The position numbers were made by a program, and so were the translations under genes. Below are positions 23,611-33,903 of a DNA stretch of 64,000 bases, in pieces. Below the pieces are notes generated by a model, which was not told the origin of the DNA, did not search any database, and worked only from the letters and a program-made list of their open reading frames with translations. Every line of letters begins with the position of its first letter. Positions within the stretch are counted from its first letter, which is position 1. The stretch comes from Platycnemis pennipes (lineage: Eukaryota; Arthropoda; Insecta; Odonata; Platycnemididae): NCBI GenBank assembly GCA_933228895.1, contig OW121846.1, forward strand, positions 145,470,746-145,534,745, read 5' to 3'.

Positions 23611-24053
23611 GGGGCAACGATAAGTGTAAGATCTGGTGGAATTATTCCTTCTCCACCTCCAGGCAGTTAGAGTCGATGAAGCCTGACTTTGTTCTCCTCG
23701 ACAATGTCTCTCATGCCATGCTCGTGATCGAGTTTTCGGCACCGGCCAATACGAACATGGCAGCGAAGGAGATTGAAAAAAGGACTAAATATCAAGATCT
23801 GCTGTGCGAACTCCAGCAAATGTATGCAGGCTACTCTGTGAAACTGGTAGTCCTCATCGTGGGTGTGCTTGGTGGTGTCAGGAGCTCACTGGTTGAAAAT
23901 CTCAAGTGCATCCCAGCATGCAGGGCACGAGAGGATGCACTTGCAAGTGCAATGCAGAAGGCTGTCCTTCTCGGGTCCCAAGCTTGCTTCTTGCGCATGA
24001 CCTTAATGCTGGGTATCCACCTATCCAACAGTTTCAGACATGGCTACCCTTAG
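23607..24053 (+). pseudogene. Retroelement C-terminal nuclease-like domain
   Basis: A 148-codon frame. The words MKPDFVLLDN, MLVIEFSAPANTNMAAKE, KYQDLLCELQQMY and VKLVVLIVGVLGG are those of the C-terminal domain found after the RT in many R2/NeSL-like arthropod retroelement proteins. There a KPD...(E/D)xA pattern suggests a PD-(D/E)xK restriction-like nuclease fold. It lies in opposite orientation to the endonuclease fragment that it abuts at 23610, and continues to SQACFLRMTLMLG near its end. The RT that should precede it is absent, so this is a stranded 3' piece. Nuclease activity is inference. Confidence 0.5.
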
Positions 24054-24129
24054 GCGCGACCCCTCTCAAGTCTCCGGCAATTATGAAGGCAACGAAATCT
24101 GATGTTAGCCGGAGACTCGGAGGTGGAAG

Positions 24130-24468
24130 TTACTAACTGTAACTAAAAACAAGGGAACTAAAACTTACTTAAGCACTCTTCAGTGGAAAAATTTAAACAT
24201 CTGTGTCTTTAATTATTTTCAAATTCTTTTGAAATGATATTTTCCACCTTATTTTGATAATTGATTGTCACTGGTGCAGTGTTCCATGCAAAAAAATCCC
24301 ACCTAAAGCATCCTGCACCTCTTTTTTGATTGTCACTGACATTCACTCCTCACCATCACCCAATTCTTCCATATTAAGATATATCGGTGACTCCCCTCCA
24401 ACTTCTCCCTCCACTTCTCCCACCACCATCCCCTTAATTTGGGGTGCATTTGAGAAAGGCGTTGTCAG
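24130..24468 (-). mobile_element. Tigger fragment (third copy), left part
   Basis: It aligns along its length with the C-terminal end and 3' region of the Tigger element at 39509-49086. Shared blocks include AAAACAAGGG..CTTAAGCAC, TTTCAAATTCTTTTGA, AAGCATCCTGCACCTCTTTTT and the region encoding the acidic tail. Unlike that copy, it is not interrupted by the foldback or hAT insertions. It is interrupted instead by non-LTR copy C and resumes at about 25505. Confidence 0.65.
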
Positions 24469-25505
24469 GGGGGTAAGGGGTAAGTGAAGCCAGGATCGGA
24501 CTTAGGGCTGAACATGGCCATGGACCATGTGTGGTGAAGAGCCACATCCTCCACAAGGTCCCCCTGCTTTTGCTGAACATGACAGATCTAGACCTGACTG
24601 GTTGATAAAAAGCTCCCATCTCCCGATGCTTCTCTGTGCTAAGGGTGACCTCATATGCAGGGCGGATGGTAAGAAGTCGCTAACAGAGAGACTCCAGTTA
24701 CTGGGTGACCTCCGATTTTATTTTGCCTTACGTATGCATGCGGGGCTCTGCATGGACGGACACCATATTTCCCTAGCTACTCGTGGGACCAAACTTGGAA
24801 CCCTCAAACAAAACTATGGAGGGCGCTGAGAGGCACACTCTTCACATGGACTCTCCATGTGGAAGCTGAGGTGCAGGCAAGGACAGCGGTTTATCGTCTC
24901 AAATGTATGGGACAGTGGTATGACAAAGGAAGTTCCTTTGGTCACAGTTTGGACGGAGCTCATGCAGTCGAGTCCCATCCCCTCGAGATGGGCAGTGATG
25001 GAATGATAGTCAGGTTCAACCAATCACCCCTCTTCTTCAAAACCTGCCTACCGGATAGGGAACAGTGGGCTAGAGGAATGGGGAAAGAACTTCATTCCGG
25101 GGCCTAGCTATGGTATACGGATGGCTCCAGAAAAAAAGGAAGAGCTGGAGCAGGGGTCTACAATTGTAGTACAACAAGGAAGCTCTCAATCCATCTGGGA
25201 GATAATATGCTATGGTGTTCCAGGCAGAGGTATATGCACTTCTGACCTGCGTGTATGCCATTAAGGAGATCGGGATGCTCAACAGACCAATACACATATG
25301 CACGGATAATCAGGCAGCTCTAAAGGCGCTGACATCACCATGGTGCAAATCACAGCTCCTGCTGGAGTTACGCAAGACACTCAATGATATAGTATATAGA
25401 TCTCTATGGTTGGTTTCTCCAGAAGGGTGGTTGGCACAATGGACCAATAGGTCTAAGTGCCTTAGGGCCTCTTTTGAGGAACTCCACCACATTAAATATC
25501 TATCT
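24469..25505 (+). mobile_element. Non-LTR copy C, inserted in Tigger fragment
   Basis: The element starts at the family 5' terminus (GGGGGTAAGGGGTAAGTGA) and passes from 5' UTR and the first ORF1 codons (to about 24850) straight into the thumb/RNase H end (24856-25511), so almost the whole coding region is deleted. The words AEVQARTAVYRLKCMGQWY, HICTDNQAALKAL and SFEELHHIKYLSV are present. Tigger sequence lies on both sides, with GTTGTCA before and ATTGTCA after, which may be the remains of a short target duplication. Confidence 0.7.
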
Positions 25506-26215
25506 GTCTAAGTCATTGTCAACATTTATTAAGTCATCAAACTATGATTGAACATTAATTATTTAATTATTTCATGCCACACTGTTGGCTCATCCTATGC
25601 ATAGTGAAGCATAACTTGGCCTTCCGTTTAAGAGCCGATGAATCTCCATGTGCCTCAATTTTTTATTTAATACACTCTTTTTATCATTAAAAAAATCCTT
25701 TTAAGGGCTGTAAAATGTTTTTAATTGATTAAAAATAAATATAAAATATAATTTCAATTAAAAATGGTGAAATAAGTGGCAAAAAAGGAGTGAAAAATAC
25801 TAAGTCAACAGGTTAAAGGTTGTGTGCTTATCTTCTGTAACTTCAATTTTCTCATTTTTTGCAACAGAAAATTGTTCTGAGATGTTCTGAGCAACTCTGG
25901 AATGAAAGCTGTTCGGTAACCTTGTAATCGTAATTGCCACTGAGTGCTGCATTTCATTTTACCTTTGTTTTTCTTTGTGTTCGCCGTAAGAGGGCAAGGA
26001 GGCTCTCTCTTTTTGATCCTCGATATGAGGAGGACACTTTTTTGACAGTTACTGGAAAGAACGTGTGTACTTTGGATGTCCAGGGAGAACCTGAATTATG
26101 GACATTGCACTGCCAGCTCGCCATGGCACTGACACCTCCAAATTTTCGTTAGTACCAGTCGGCGGCAATCAGATCATATGCAGTCCACTTTTAATCTTTT
26201 GTTTTACTAAGCATT
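25085..26215. repeat. Right arm of 1.1-kb inverted repeat
   Basis: Reverse complement of 15776-16906. It holds the RNase H end of copy C, the continuation of the Tigger fragment (from about 25505), an AT-rich part and the unknown 72-codon frame. The match fades near 26215, just before BEL element 1. Confidence 0.85.
25934..26152 (+). CDS. Unknown small protein or exon, right-arm copy
   Basis: Counterpart of the frame at 15839-16057, differing at about two residues (His for Arg near the end, Arg for His last). A tract TTTGTTTTTCTTTGTG precedes the RRKRARR stretch and could act as a 3' splice site, with the exon beginning at RARRLSLFD or GKEALS-like sequence. No good donor follows, and a TAG closes the frame right after PPNFR. 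I do not recognise it. Confidence 0.3.
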   Translation: MPLSAAFHFTFVFLCVRRKRARRLSLFDPRYEEDTFLTVTGKNVCTLDVQGEPELWTLHCQLAMALTPPNFR

Positions 26216-26487
26216 TTTTGGTCCTTCAGGGCGGACTCCGGTAAGGTTAACCAGATCGTAGATTAAATTGTTGTGATCCATTTGATGAATCCACATCAGA
26301 ATCAATTTGTTGGTTATCAATTTATTGGAATTCATCATTGGTGGTGGCATGTGCTTGGGGAAATATTTGTTCCTTGTAATTTCGTTTGAATCTTAAGCTA
26401 TTCTTTGGTTGTTTTCTTCCGTTTTTCTCTCAGTCATTTCAATCTTGTAACATAGATTCATATACATTTGAGTGGAGTTGATTCATC

Positions 26488-28529
26488 ATGTCTGATAAAG
26501 AGAAGAATATTAGGCTAATGAGGAGATTTCCATTAACTAAATTCAAACATGAAGAGAATATGCGTATTGTTGAAAAATTATATGAAATATCCACAACGGT
26601 CGAAGGCAGCACGGAAGATAAAGACTTTTTTGAGTGTAGGTTTTTTCTACTCAATGATCAATATAAGGCCTTCGTTCAATTATCGGATCAATTGCGGGAT
26701 ATGACTATTGAATTAGAGTTGGAAAAGGAAGAGGCACCTCAGTTAAAGGCACCTCAGTTAAAGGCACCTCAGTTAAAGGCATTCGATAAGGTCAAAGGCT
26801 ACTACCACGAAATATGAGCTGTGGCAAGTCATGTTCTGAAGCGGGAAGCACATGCTGTGTCTAATAACGCCTCTTCGAATGAATCTGACTAAAGAATGGC
26901 ATGTTTACCTAAAATACGCTACCTTTTGGCTCCTGCCTTCGCTGTTTTTCGATGAGTTCAATAGTCTTGTTCACCTAAACTCAAAATTAACTGATATTCA
27001 AAAATTCTATTGTCTGGTATTGAGCGTACAAGGTAATGGACACAGGCTTGTTACTAGCTTGTCAGATCACTGAAAATTAACAAATGGCGAGGAAAAATTT
27101 TGATCCAACAGTACGAAAGTAAATGCCAGTTGGCATTTCATTACTTAGATAAGTTGTTTAATTATCCATGTTTGAGAAATAATTCTCTGGATTCTATGCA
27201 AAAGCTCATCAAAACATTTTTGGAAAATGTGAATGCATTGCAGATGAAGAACATACCTAATTTAGGTGAATTTATCTTGTTTTATTTAGCATCTCGAGTT
27301 ATGGATCAAGAAACTGGAAAACATTTTGAATGGAATAACCGGGTGGACTTTCCATTGGTTTACAAGCTCTTAAAATTTGGTTGCGACTACATTAATGTTC
27401 TCTGATCATGGGGAGCAAAGGAAAGCGCACAGTCTATATCACTGAAAGAGGTTAGTTCATCAACCAAATCTTTTGCAAAGAAAACCTCTCATTTTCACAT
27501 AGCTCAGGTAGAGAAGTTGTCGTGTCCTGTTTGTTTGTGAGATCATAAGATATATATTAATGCGAGAGATTCATTTCTCTACCGATGACGAAGAGAAGAG
27601 AATTGGCGAAAACAGAACGGCTGTGCTATAATTGTTTAGGAGAGAAACATTACTCGAAGCTATGGCTTTCCAAAAATCTTTGTAAAGTATGTAAGAATAA
27701 ACATCATACTTTTGTATGCAATCGGAACTCGCATTACGACAGTGTAGTCGGCAAATCTCAAGGCACAAATGATAAAGCACAGTCTTTAAATGATCGACCG
27801 GCTGCAGAATGTCTTAAGACTAATGAAAGGGTAAACTCTGAATCGGTTGCAGTCAAGGTGGATGGCTCGTCAAATTCAATTTCATGTTCTGCTTGTCAGA
27901 TGAATTTGCATTATTCAATGGTTTTGTTAGGGACATGTCGTGCGCTTGCAAGGAGCAAGTCGGGAACATTCAATCCTATTCGTGTTCTAATTGATCCTGC
28001 TTCTGAAGCAAGCTTCATTATAATGGACTTTCAGCAACGATTAGGGATTCCTCGAAGATCATCGCTGATCAATTGTTTTGGTGTAGCCGCTACTCCGATT
28101 ACGTCCACCGAAGGCACTGACTCTGTGGGTATTCGACCGTGTCGCATGGGGCCTGAGCTTCAAGTAAATGCCATTGTTATACCAAGGATAAGCTCCACAC
28201 AACCCACGGAACAGGTCCCAGAGAGAGTACGCCATCATTTTGAATTCTTGGAATTAGCCGACCCGGAGTATTACAAACCTGGGCCAGTTGATTTTTTACT
28301 TGGCGAGGATATCTATCCCGACTTTATGTTGGATAAGCCAGTGGTTCGTTCAAGTGGACTTCCCACAGCCTGGCCTTCAATTTTTGGGTATGTGCTTATT
28401 GGGCCATTAAACTCGTTGTCTTCTGCATTTCATGACTCATCTAACATTCCTACTTGTCTTGTATCGGCTGAATCTGATCTCCATTTGACTCTAAAAAATG
28501 TTTGGAGATTGGAGGAAGAAACAATGTAG
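26488..28529 (+). pseudogene. BEL/Pao element 1, Gag and protease remnant
   Basis: It is read in four pieces with shifts near 26817, 27073 and 27405. The Gag pieces have FDEFNSLVHLNSKLTDIQKF and MKNIPNLGEFILFYLASRV, typical of the DUF1759 Gag of BEL/Pao. From 27585 comes a zinc-knuckle region (LCYNCLGEKHYSK) and then an aspartyl-protease-like word (VLIDPASEASFI), followed by DPEYYKPGPVDFLLGEDIYP and FGYVLIGPL. The piece ends at VWRLEEETM, where a BEL RT would follow. The RT is missing; a Tigger fragment and sequence of unclear origin take its place. Confidence 0.8.
26734..26778 (+). repeat. 15-bp in-frame tandem repeat, three copies
   Basis: The unit GCACCTCAGTTAAAG encodes APQLK three times in the N-terminal Gag region of BEL element 1. 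It keeps frame, so it could have arisen while the gene was still active. Confidence 0.85.
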
Positions 28530-28570
28530 AAGACACACTAGTCAAATACACCCGATTGGATGGGTTGTGA

Positions 28571-28601
28571 TGCAGGTTACTCCATCTGTCTACGGGAAAA
28601 C
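28571..28601 (+). repeat. 31-bp direct repeat, copy 1
   Basis: It begins TGCAGGTTACTCC and is identical to 35145-35175; weaker similarity continues for about 12 bases. It lies at the junction between BEL Gag-protease and the Tigger fragment. Confidence 0.85.
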
Positions 28602-29823
28602 TATCTTCAACTGTATCTGTGTATGCACCTGTGGTTTACTCAACAAAGAGATAAAGGTGTACCAGTATCAGGACCAATTTTGCAGGAAAAAGCCTTAAAA
28701 TTTCGAAATGAACTGAACGAAGGTGAACCTAATTTCACAGCTAGTGTAGGCTGGCTCGATAGATGGAAAAAAAGATACGGAATTGGGCAGCTCAATATCT
28801 GTGGTGAAAAGCTTTCAGCAAACTCTGAAGCTGTTCAATTGTTTAGGGCTAAACTTCATGAGCATGAGGAAAGCTTATCAGGCGATCAGATTTTTAACTG
28901 TGATGAGACTGGTCTCAATTACAAAATGTTACCAGCAAAAACACTTGCATCAAAGGCCGAAGCGGCAGCGCCAGGTTACAAACACAGCAAAGAAAGAGTG
29001 ACCATTCTTGCTTGCAGTAACGCCACGTCAAATATGAAAATGAAACTGGCTATGATAGGCAAGTCAAAAAATCCGAGAGCATTTAAGAATGTTTCTAAAA
29101 ATACTTTGCCAGTGAAATATTACAATCCAAAAAAATGCCTGGATGAGCTCAGACATTTTTAAAGATTGGTTCTTTAATGAATTTGTGCCATAAACTGAAA
29201 AGTTTTTGAACACCAAAAACTTGCCTTGGAAAGCAGTGTTGCTTCTTGACAATGCTACTTGTCATCCTGACGAGGACGAACTTAAAGATAAAAACATGAG
29301 GGTCATGTTTTTGCCTCCAAATGTCACATCCGTATATCAACCTATGGAACAGGGGACCTTAGAGACACTGAAGAGAAACTACCAAAGAAACCTGCTTTCT
29401 TCGTTAATTGATGCTATGGACCAGGGAGAAGAAATGGTACAGATATTGCATCATCTTAATTTGAAAGACTTAGCTTATTACGTGGCCCAATCTCGGGAGA
29501 GTGTTGGAGCAAACACCACAGCTAAATCTTGGGAAATTTTGCTCCAAGAAAATCAAGAAACTCCTCCGGATGGTGAGAATGCACAGCAGCAGACCGAGCC
29601 AGAAAATACCAGCCCACTTGCATTGTTTCAACAAGTGCCGGGTTGTGCTGACGCAACAGAAGAGGACGTAAATGAGTGGATTGCCCAAGATGAACACTTC
29701 GAAGTGACAGATGAAGAAATAGTGAACATGGTAAACGGAAAAGAAGATGATGAAGAGGCATTGGAGGAAAGTGCACAACATATTTCTCGCAGTGAAGGAC
29801 ACAAAGCTCTAGAAATAGCTTAA
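28602..29823 (+). pseudogene. Tigger/jerky-like transposase in BEL element 1
   Basis: A CENP-B/jerky-type DDE transposase. The N-terminal HTH is truncated. The part beginning near LWFTQQRDKGVPVSGPILQ is the CENP-B HTH. Then come NCDETGLNYKM (first Asp), VLLLDNATCHPDE (second Asp) and QPMEQGTLE, where the third acidic residue is Glu instead of the usual Asp. A frameshift near 29140 and a TAA near 29191 break it between the first and second catalytic blocks. After 29600 comes an acidic tail. The 3' terminal repeat of the element is at about 30181-30214; no 5' terminal repeat is seen. Confidence 0.8.
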
Positions 29824-30180
29824 AATTATGCAGAGCAGCTGGAGGAAACATTGTCTACCAAGGTTTTACTTTTGAAGAGACTCCAAGATTCGGAGGCCAG
29901 AAAATGACAAACAGCTGGCAAACAAAAGACAAACAAACTTTTTTACCCATGTTCAAATATGGTTTTCATAGTTCGCTATACTGTAAGTACCTTCTATACA
30001 ATATATTAATTACTTTGCCGTAAGTGCAGTCTTTCATATTATTACTTGTAAGTTATATAAAGTTAACTAAGACACATGTATTTGCAAAGTTTTCAATGTG
30101 CAAATTAAATTCAGCATTTTTTTACATTGTTTTTATTATTTTCCCTGTTATCCAACCTACTCACTTATCTGACCTTGCTG

Positions 30181-30214
30181 CGGAGGTCTAGGTCGGATAA
30201 TCGAGACTCTACTG
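30181..30214 (-). repeat. Tigger 3' terminal inverted repeat
   Basis: Reverse-complemented it reads CAGTAGAGTCTCGATTATCC, the classic Tigger end, followed by TA at 30215-30216. BEL coding sequence resumes directly after it. The matching 5' end is missing, so the left side of the insertion was deleted. Confidence 0.8.
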
Positions 30215-30368
30215 TACTAAGACCACCCCATCGTTTGAAAGCCTTTGTTGCACATCGTATCATACAAATCAAGGAAAATGCGATTGATATTACTTGGAAT
30301 CACATTACAACTCAAGATAATGCAGCAGATATAGGAAGTGGGGGCTGTTTGCCCAGTGAACTAATTAT
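30215..30368 (+). pseudogene. BEL/Pao element 1, RNase H end
   Basis: The words PPHRLKAFVAHRIIQIKE, WNHITTQDNAADI and GCLPSELI belong to the end of the RNase H domain of BEL/Pao Pol. The frame runs into piggyBac B at a TTAA-like site and resumes beyond it at 34590. The portion encoding RT and the RNase H core is absent. Confidence 0.75.
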
Positions 30369-30524
30369 GTAACACGTTGAGTGCGGGAGCTGACGCATAA
30401 ATTCGTTACCAGGGGCGGAATTTTTTTTTCAGCTATTTCATATGTTTACATATGCATAATATCATATGCATAAGCATGAAATAGTTTTACTACTTTAATT
30501 TTGATTTATTGCATGTTTATTGCG

Positions 30525-30543
30525 TGACTCACCATGTGAGTCA
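30525..30543. promoter_or_regulatory. Subterminal palindrome of piggyBac B, left
   Basis: TGACTCACCATGTGAGTCA followed by TCCGCC. It is the same motif as at 34511-34529 and 34555-34574. Subterminal repeats of this kind are usual transposase binding sites; binding here is inference. Confidence 0.6.
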
Positions 30544-31193
30544 TCCGCCTATCGGAAGATACCAGAAGTAGGCAACCCGCATATCTCTATTTTACGATGT
30601 GTTCATCCGTGCTTGGATATAAGTATTTGGATCGCTACCTTACTTATTTACGTCTAAAATATCTGGAGTTAGCAGCAATAATTTCAGAAATCACTTTGAT
30701 ACTCTTGTTTCCTTACCTAAGAATTTTTTCTACATTTTTTAATGTTTTGATTTTTTTCGTATGAGGTTATTATACAGACAATAACCAGGATGAGCCTATA
30801 AATTTTCTTCTCTGCTAAGCATTACTTTATTTACGTTTCTGTTTTGTTCCTTACCGTTAGTTATGTCATTAGTATCTAAAAACTGTTCACCGAATAACCA
30901 TTAACCCTTTCGCGCCGGAGCCTTAGGAAGAGAACTTTTTCCGTCGTACGAGGAGCACGAGATATTTCTTGACTCTCCTGGCCGGAGCTCTCTCGTGGCG
31001 AGGAAGTAGGCAGGTATGCCCCACCCACCGTTTTGGGACCTAACTCAGCGGGACACCGGACCCTTTCCCCGTCCACTGGGCTCGACCAACCAACCCTTTA
31101 GTAGCCTTTTTCGCAGCAGGAGTCCGTGGTAAATTGATTGAATTAGCAGTGTTTTTTTAAAAAAGCCCTTATGTATATTCCAAAAATTTAAAC

Positions 31194-31667
31194 TTAAAAA
31201 ATGGATTCGATGTGTCTTGCTGAGCGCTTCAAAATTTTAAATGAAATTCTAGCGTTAATATTAACGATTTTAAACCGATAGGTTTCTTCTGACATTAGCA
31301 TAAGCAAATCAGTGGAGAAAAAAATTTCACAAAACAATCTGATTGGAAAACTCGCGGACGCAGCAGCCTTACATTCGGAAGAAGAGGAATCAAATTCGTG
31401 GATTTTTGGAGAAATACCATCAGAAAACCAATCCATACCTTTTGGAGAAAGCTTTCTTCTTTTGATAACAATCTTTTCCTCGCATCTGATGCATCGCCCG
31501 AGGATGAAACAGGGATCCAGTGTGCCAGTTGCTTCAGCAGTCGAAGTCTCTGGCTCACAATCCGAAGTCTCCTCATCTGAGTCCGAATAGACGTCTTCAT
31601 CCTCACTATCACTTTTAGTTAATAACTCCAATATTGAGTCCTCGAGCATAGAATGTTTCTTTGACAT
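31194..31667 (-). pseudogene. piggyBac C transposase, N-terminal part only
   Basis: I chose the ATG at 31665-31667 because the acidic region that follows (KSDSEDEDVYSDSDEETSD) is typical of piggyBac N-termini. It reaches PIRLFCEIFFSTDLLMLMSE, the beginning of the DDE_Tnp_1_7 domain, then a frame ending in KILKRSARHIESIF. The catalytic and Cys-rich parts are missing. A 36-bp stretch near its end (about 31225-31262) recurs inverted at about 32555-32600. Confidence 0.65.
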
Positions 31668-32850
31668 AATTACACTCGAACGAAAGTTTTGCAACGCCAC
31701 CACAAAGAGGGAATTTATCTGAACTAAGAAATGGCTAAAACTGGGGCGAACAGAGAGAGCACTACTTGCTTTAGAGCCAAGACTGAAGTGAAAAGCAAAG
31801 GAGAACAAATATTCCTATGGATGGGGCACATGGGTGTAGAAATGGATTCCTAATGATAAATTCTACGAAAAGGATGGGGAAGCCAGAAATTCAGTGAAAA
31901 GGCATTGAGAAGAGAAGCACAGCATGAAAACACAAGAGATACCACCACAGGTGTGTAGATGATAATTCTTCAGAGTCGGTTTTCGAAGAAAGTGAAAGGG
32001 GACCTAGAAATTCAGAGAAAATGCTATTAACCCATTAAGACCATGCATACACAAAGAGCAGCACCATACGAATGGGATCTAGGGTTTTTCCAAAGTCTGC
32101 TACCTGAAACAGCGTGGGAAACTAGCCATCCGGCTCAAGTGCTTTACTGAAGAAATGCCCCGGAGAGTAAGTATGCATTTACGCATAAGGCTATTTAAGT
32201 ATAAAGCTACCAATAATTCAAATGAAACACCAACGTATAAGGAGAAGCAACGGTTTATTATAGATCCAGTTCTTAGAAAAACCATAAAATCTACTGTTCG
32301 ATGAGGAAAAATAGGGAAATATAAAAATATGTGATAGTTGAATATGTGTGACCCCCTGCCACACACCCTCGCGGTGGCTTGCAGGGTATCGTGTAGATGT
32401 ATGGATTCAAATATGAGAAAAAATAAAAATTCAAGTGAGACGGATCGAATCACGATTACCCCAAGCTTATCATTAAACAAAACTTTATCCAAAAGTGTAT
32501 TTTTTGCCGTGAACACATGTAGTACCAACAAGTTTTGTAGAGTTCTGCACTATAACTCCGTTAATATTAACGCTAGAATATCGTTCAAAATTTTCACAAA
32601 CTCAGCAAAAAACGCATATTTCACTTTAAAGCTTAAATTAAAGGAATGTATAACAAAAAAATGGTTTAGAAAAACCAGAGCATAGACTACTAGTTAACCG
32701 CGAAGTCATGCAGCGAGGGGGGTTACAAATGAGGCAGAGGGTCGAGCCCAGTTGCCCGGGAAAGGGTCTTAGCTCAAGTTAAGCCGGGTCTCGAGGGGTC
32801 GCAGTATACCTGAGGTTATTGCTTCCGCGGCGGTCACTTTTCCTCCTCTT

Positions 32851-32956
32851 CGTCGGCCATGGCCGACGTTCGGTCTTTTGGGTAGAAAAATCCACGTCGG
32901 TCATGACCGACGTTCGGTCTTTAGGGTACAAAAATCTGCGTCGGCCATGGCCGACG
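32851..32956. repeat. Palindromic array near piggyBac C right end
   Basis: Three copies of an 18-bp palindrome CGTCGGCCATGGCCGACG start at 32851, 32895 and 32939, exactly 44 bp apart. The middle one is CGTCGGTCATGACCGACG, with changes that keep the palindrome on both sides. Each is followed by TTCGG. The compensating change suggests that the symmetry is under selection, as for a dimeric protein binding site. Confidence 0.9.
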
Positions 32957-33052
32957 TTCGGCGCGAAAGGGTTAAAGGAAGTGTTGCAAATGCTTGGAAA
33001 ATAAATACAGATGGCATGTAACTAAAACTCCAAGAGTTTATTACATTTTAAT

Positions 33053-33903
33053 TTACAAGTTGGAATGGAATTCCCTGAAACAGGGCTCCAGACATAATCC
33101 AGGTTGTGTTGGACAGTCAGGGCAGAAAGTGGAAACATTCTTCCTCACCCCTTTTTGGTAGCAAATCCTACATCTTTTGCGTTGGATTCTTTTGTCGGGA
33201 GTCTGGGAGGGCAGGTGGGTCTTTTTCTGTCCCTTGAGAGACTCTGGTGTAGTGCGTGTTATTGGCGGCTTGTTGTTATAAATCAAGGATGCAATGACAC
33301 TATCACGGAATTCAAGTAAATTCATTGATTTACCACCATACTTTCTAAATAAGCAATAAGAATTATTCATTGTTAGCGGAAGGACATGCAAGCCTAGTTT
33401 CATATACCATATTGTCTGTTTTCCGACCAAACTAATTGTGAAGGCGCGACAGTAGTCTCTAATGTGAATGTTTCCGGGTGAGGAACGATCACTTCACTAC
33501 CTGCTTCTGCCCAACTATTGTCTGAATCAAAGCTCACTTCCTCACTACTATGTGACATAATGTCTTCTTCTTCATCGGTATCCCGGACAATGTCACGGAT
33601 AATGTCTTCTGACAAACATCGAACTTCCAAATCTCCGTGCTATTCGCCTTTGTGACGTTTTGGCCCAGTACGTGATGTCGATGCAATGGAATCATCAGCC
33701 TAAATATTGCATGATATAAAGATAAAAAACAGTTAGTATTCTCCCATATATTATGGTGATTATACTAGAGAATTAATGGCTCAAAACGCCAATTACATTT
33801 AGTTTCACTTACTGCTGAAGAAGTTAAATTCCAATTTGACTGCGATTTCCTTTTCGTAGCTTGTGTCCGACCACGTGATAAGGAAAATTTGGGACCACTG
33901 GTC
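33053..33903 (-). pseudogene. piggyBac B transposase, internally deleted
   Basis: On the minus strand a first exon begins with ATG near 33903 (MTSGPKFSLSRGR) and ends at AGCA|GTAAGT near 33810. A second part follows an acceptor ATATTTAG near 33700 and has an in-frame TAG near 33645. It continues through an acidic N-terminus (33630-33400), then passes to a C-terminal part (33430-33053) with MKLGLHVLPLTMNNSY and the cysteine-rich ending RKRCRICYQKGVRKN..CPDCP..CLEPCF. The DDD catalytic core is missing between these two parts. The GT-AG intron is inferred from its signals alone. Confidence 0.65.

Larger units (their letters stand above)
30905..32971 (-). mobile_element. piggyBac element C, 2.07 kb, TTAA-flanked
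   Basis: The left end is CCCTTTCGCGCCGGAGCC and the right end, reverse-complemented, is CCCTTTCGCGCCGAACGT: 13 identical terminal bases. Perfect TTAA flanks both sides (30901-30904 and 32972-32975). It is nested in piggyBac B. It codes for only the N-terminal part of a transposase (minus strand, 31667-31194), and so is an internally deleted copy. The right end has three 18-bp palindromes with 44-bp spacing. Confidence 0.9.

Noticed and set aside
32851..32956. CRISPR-like array (regularly spaced palindromic repeats)
   Set aside because: Only three copies, eukaryotic context, repeats lie inside a TTAA-flanked piggyBac and spacers are similar to each other.
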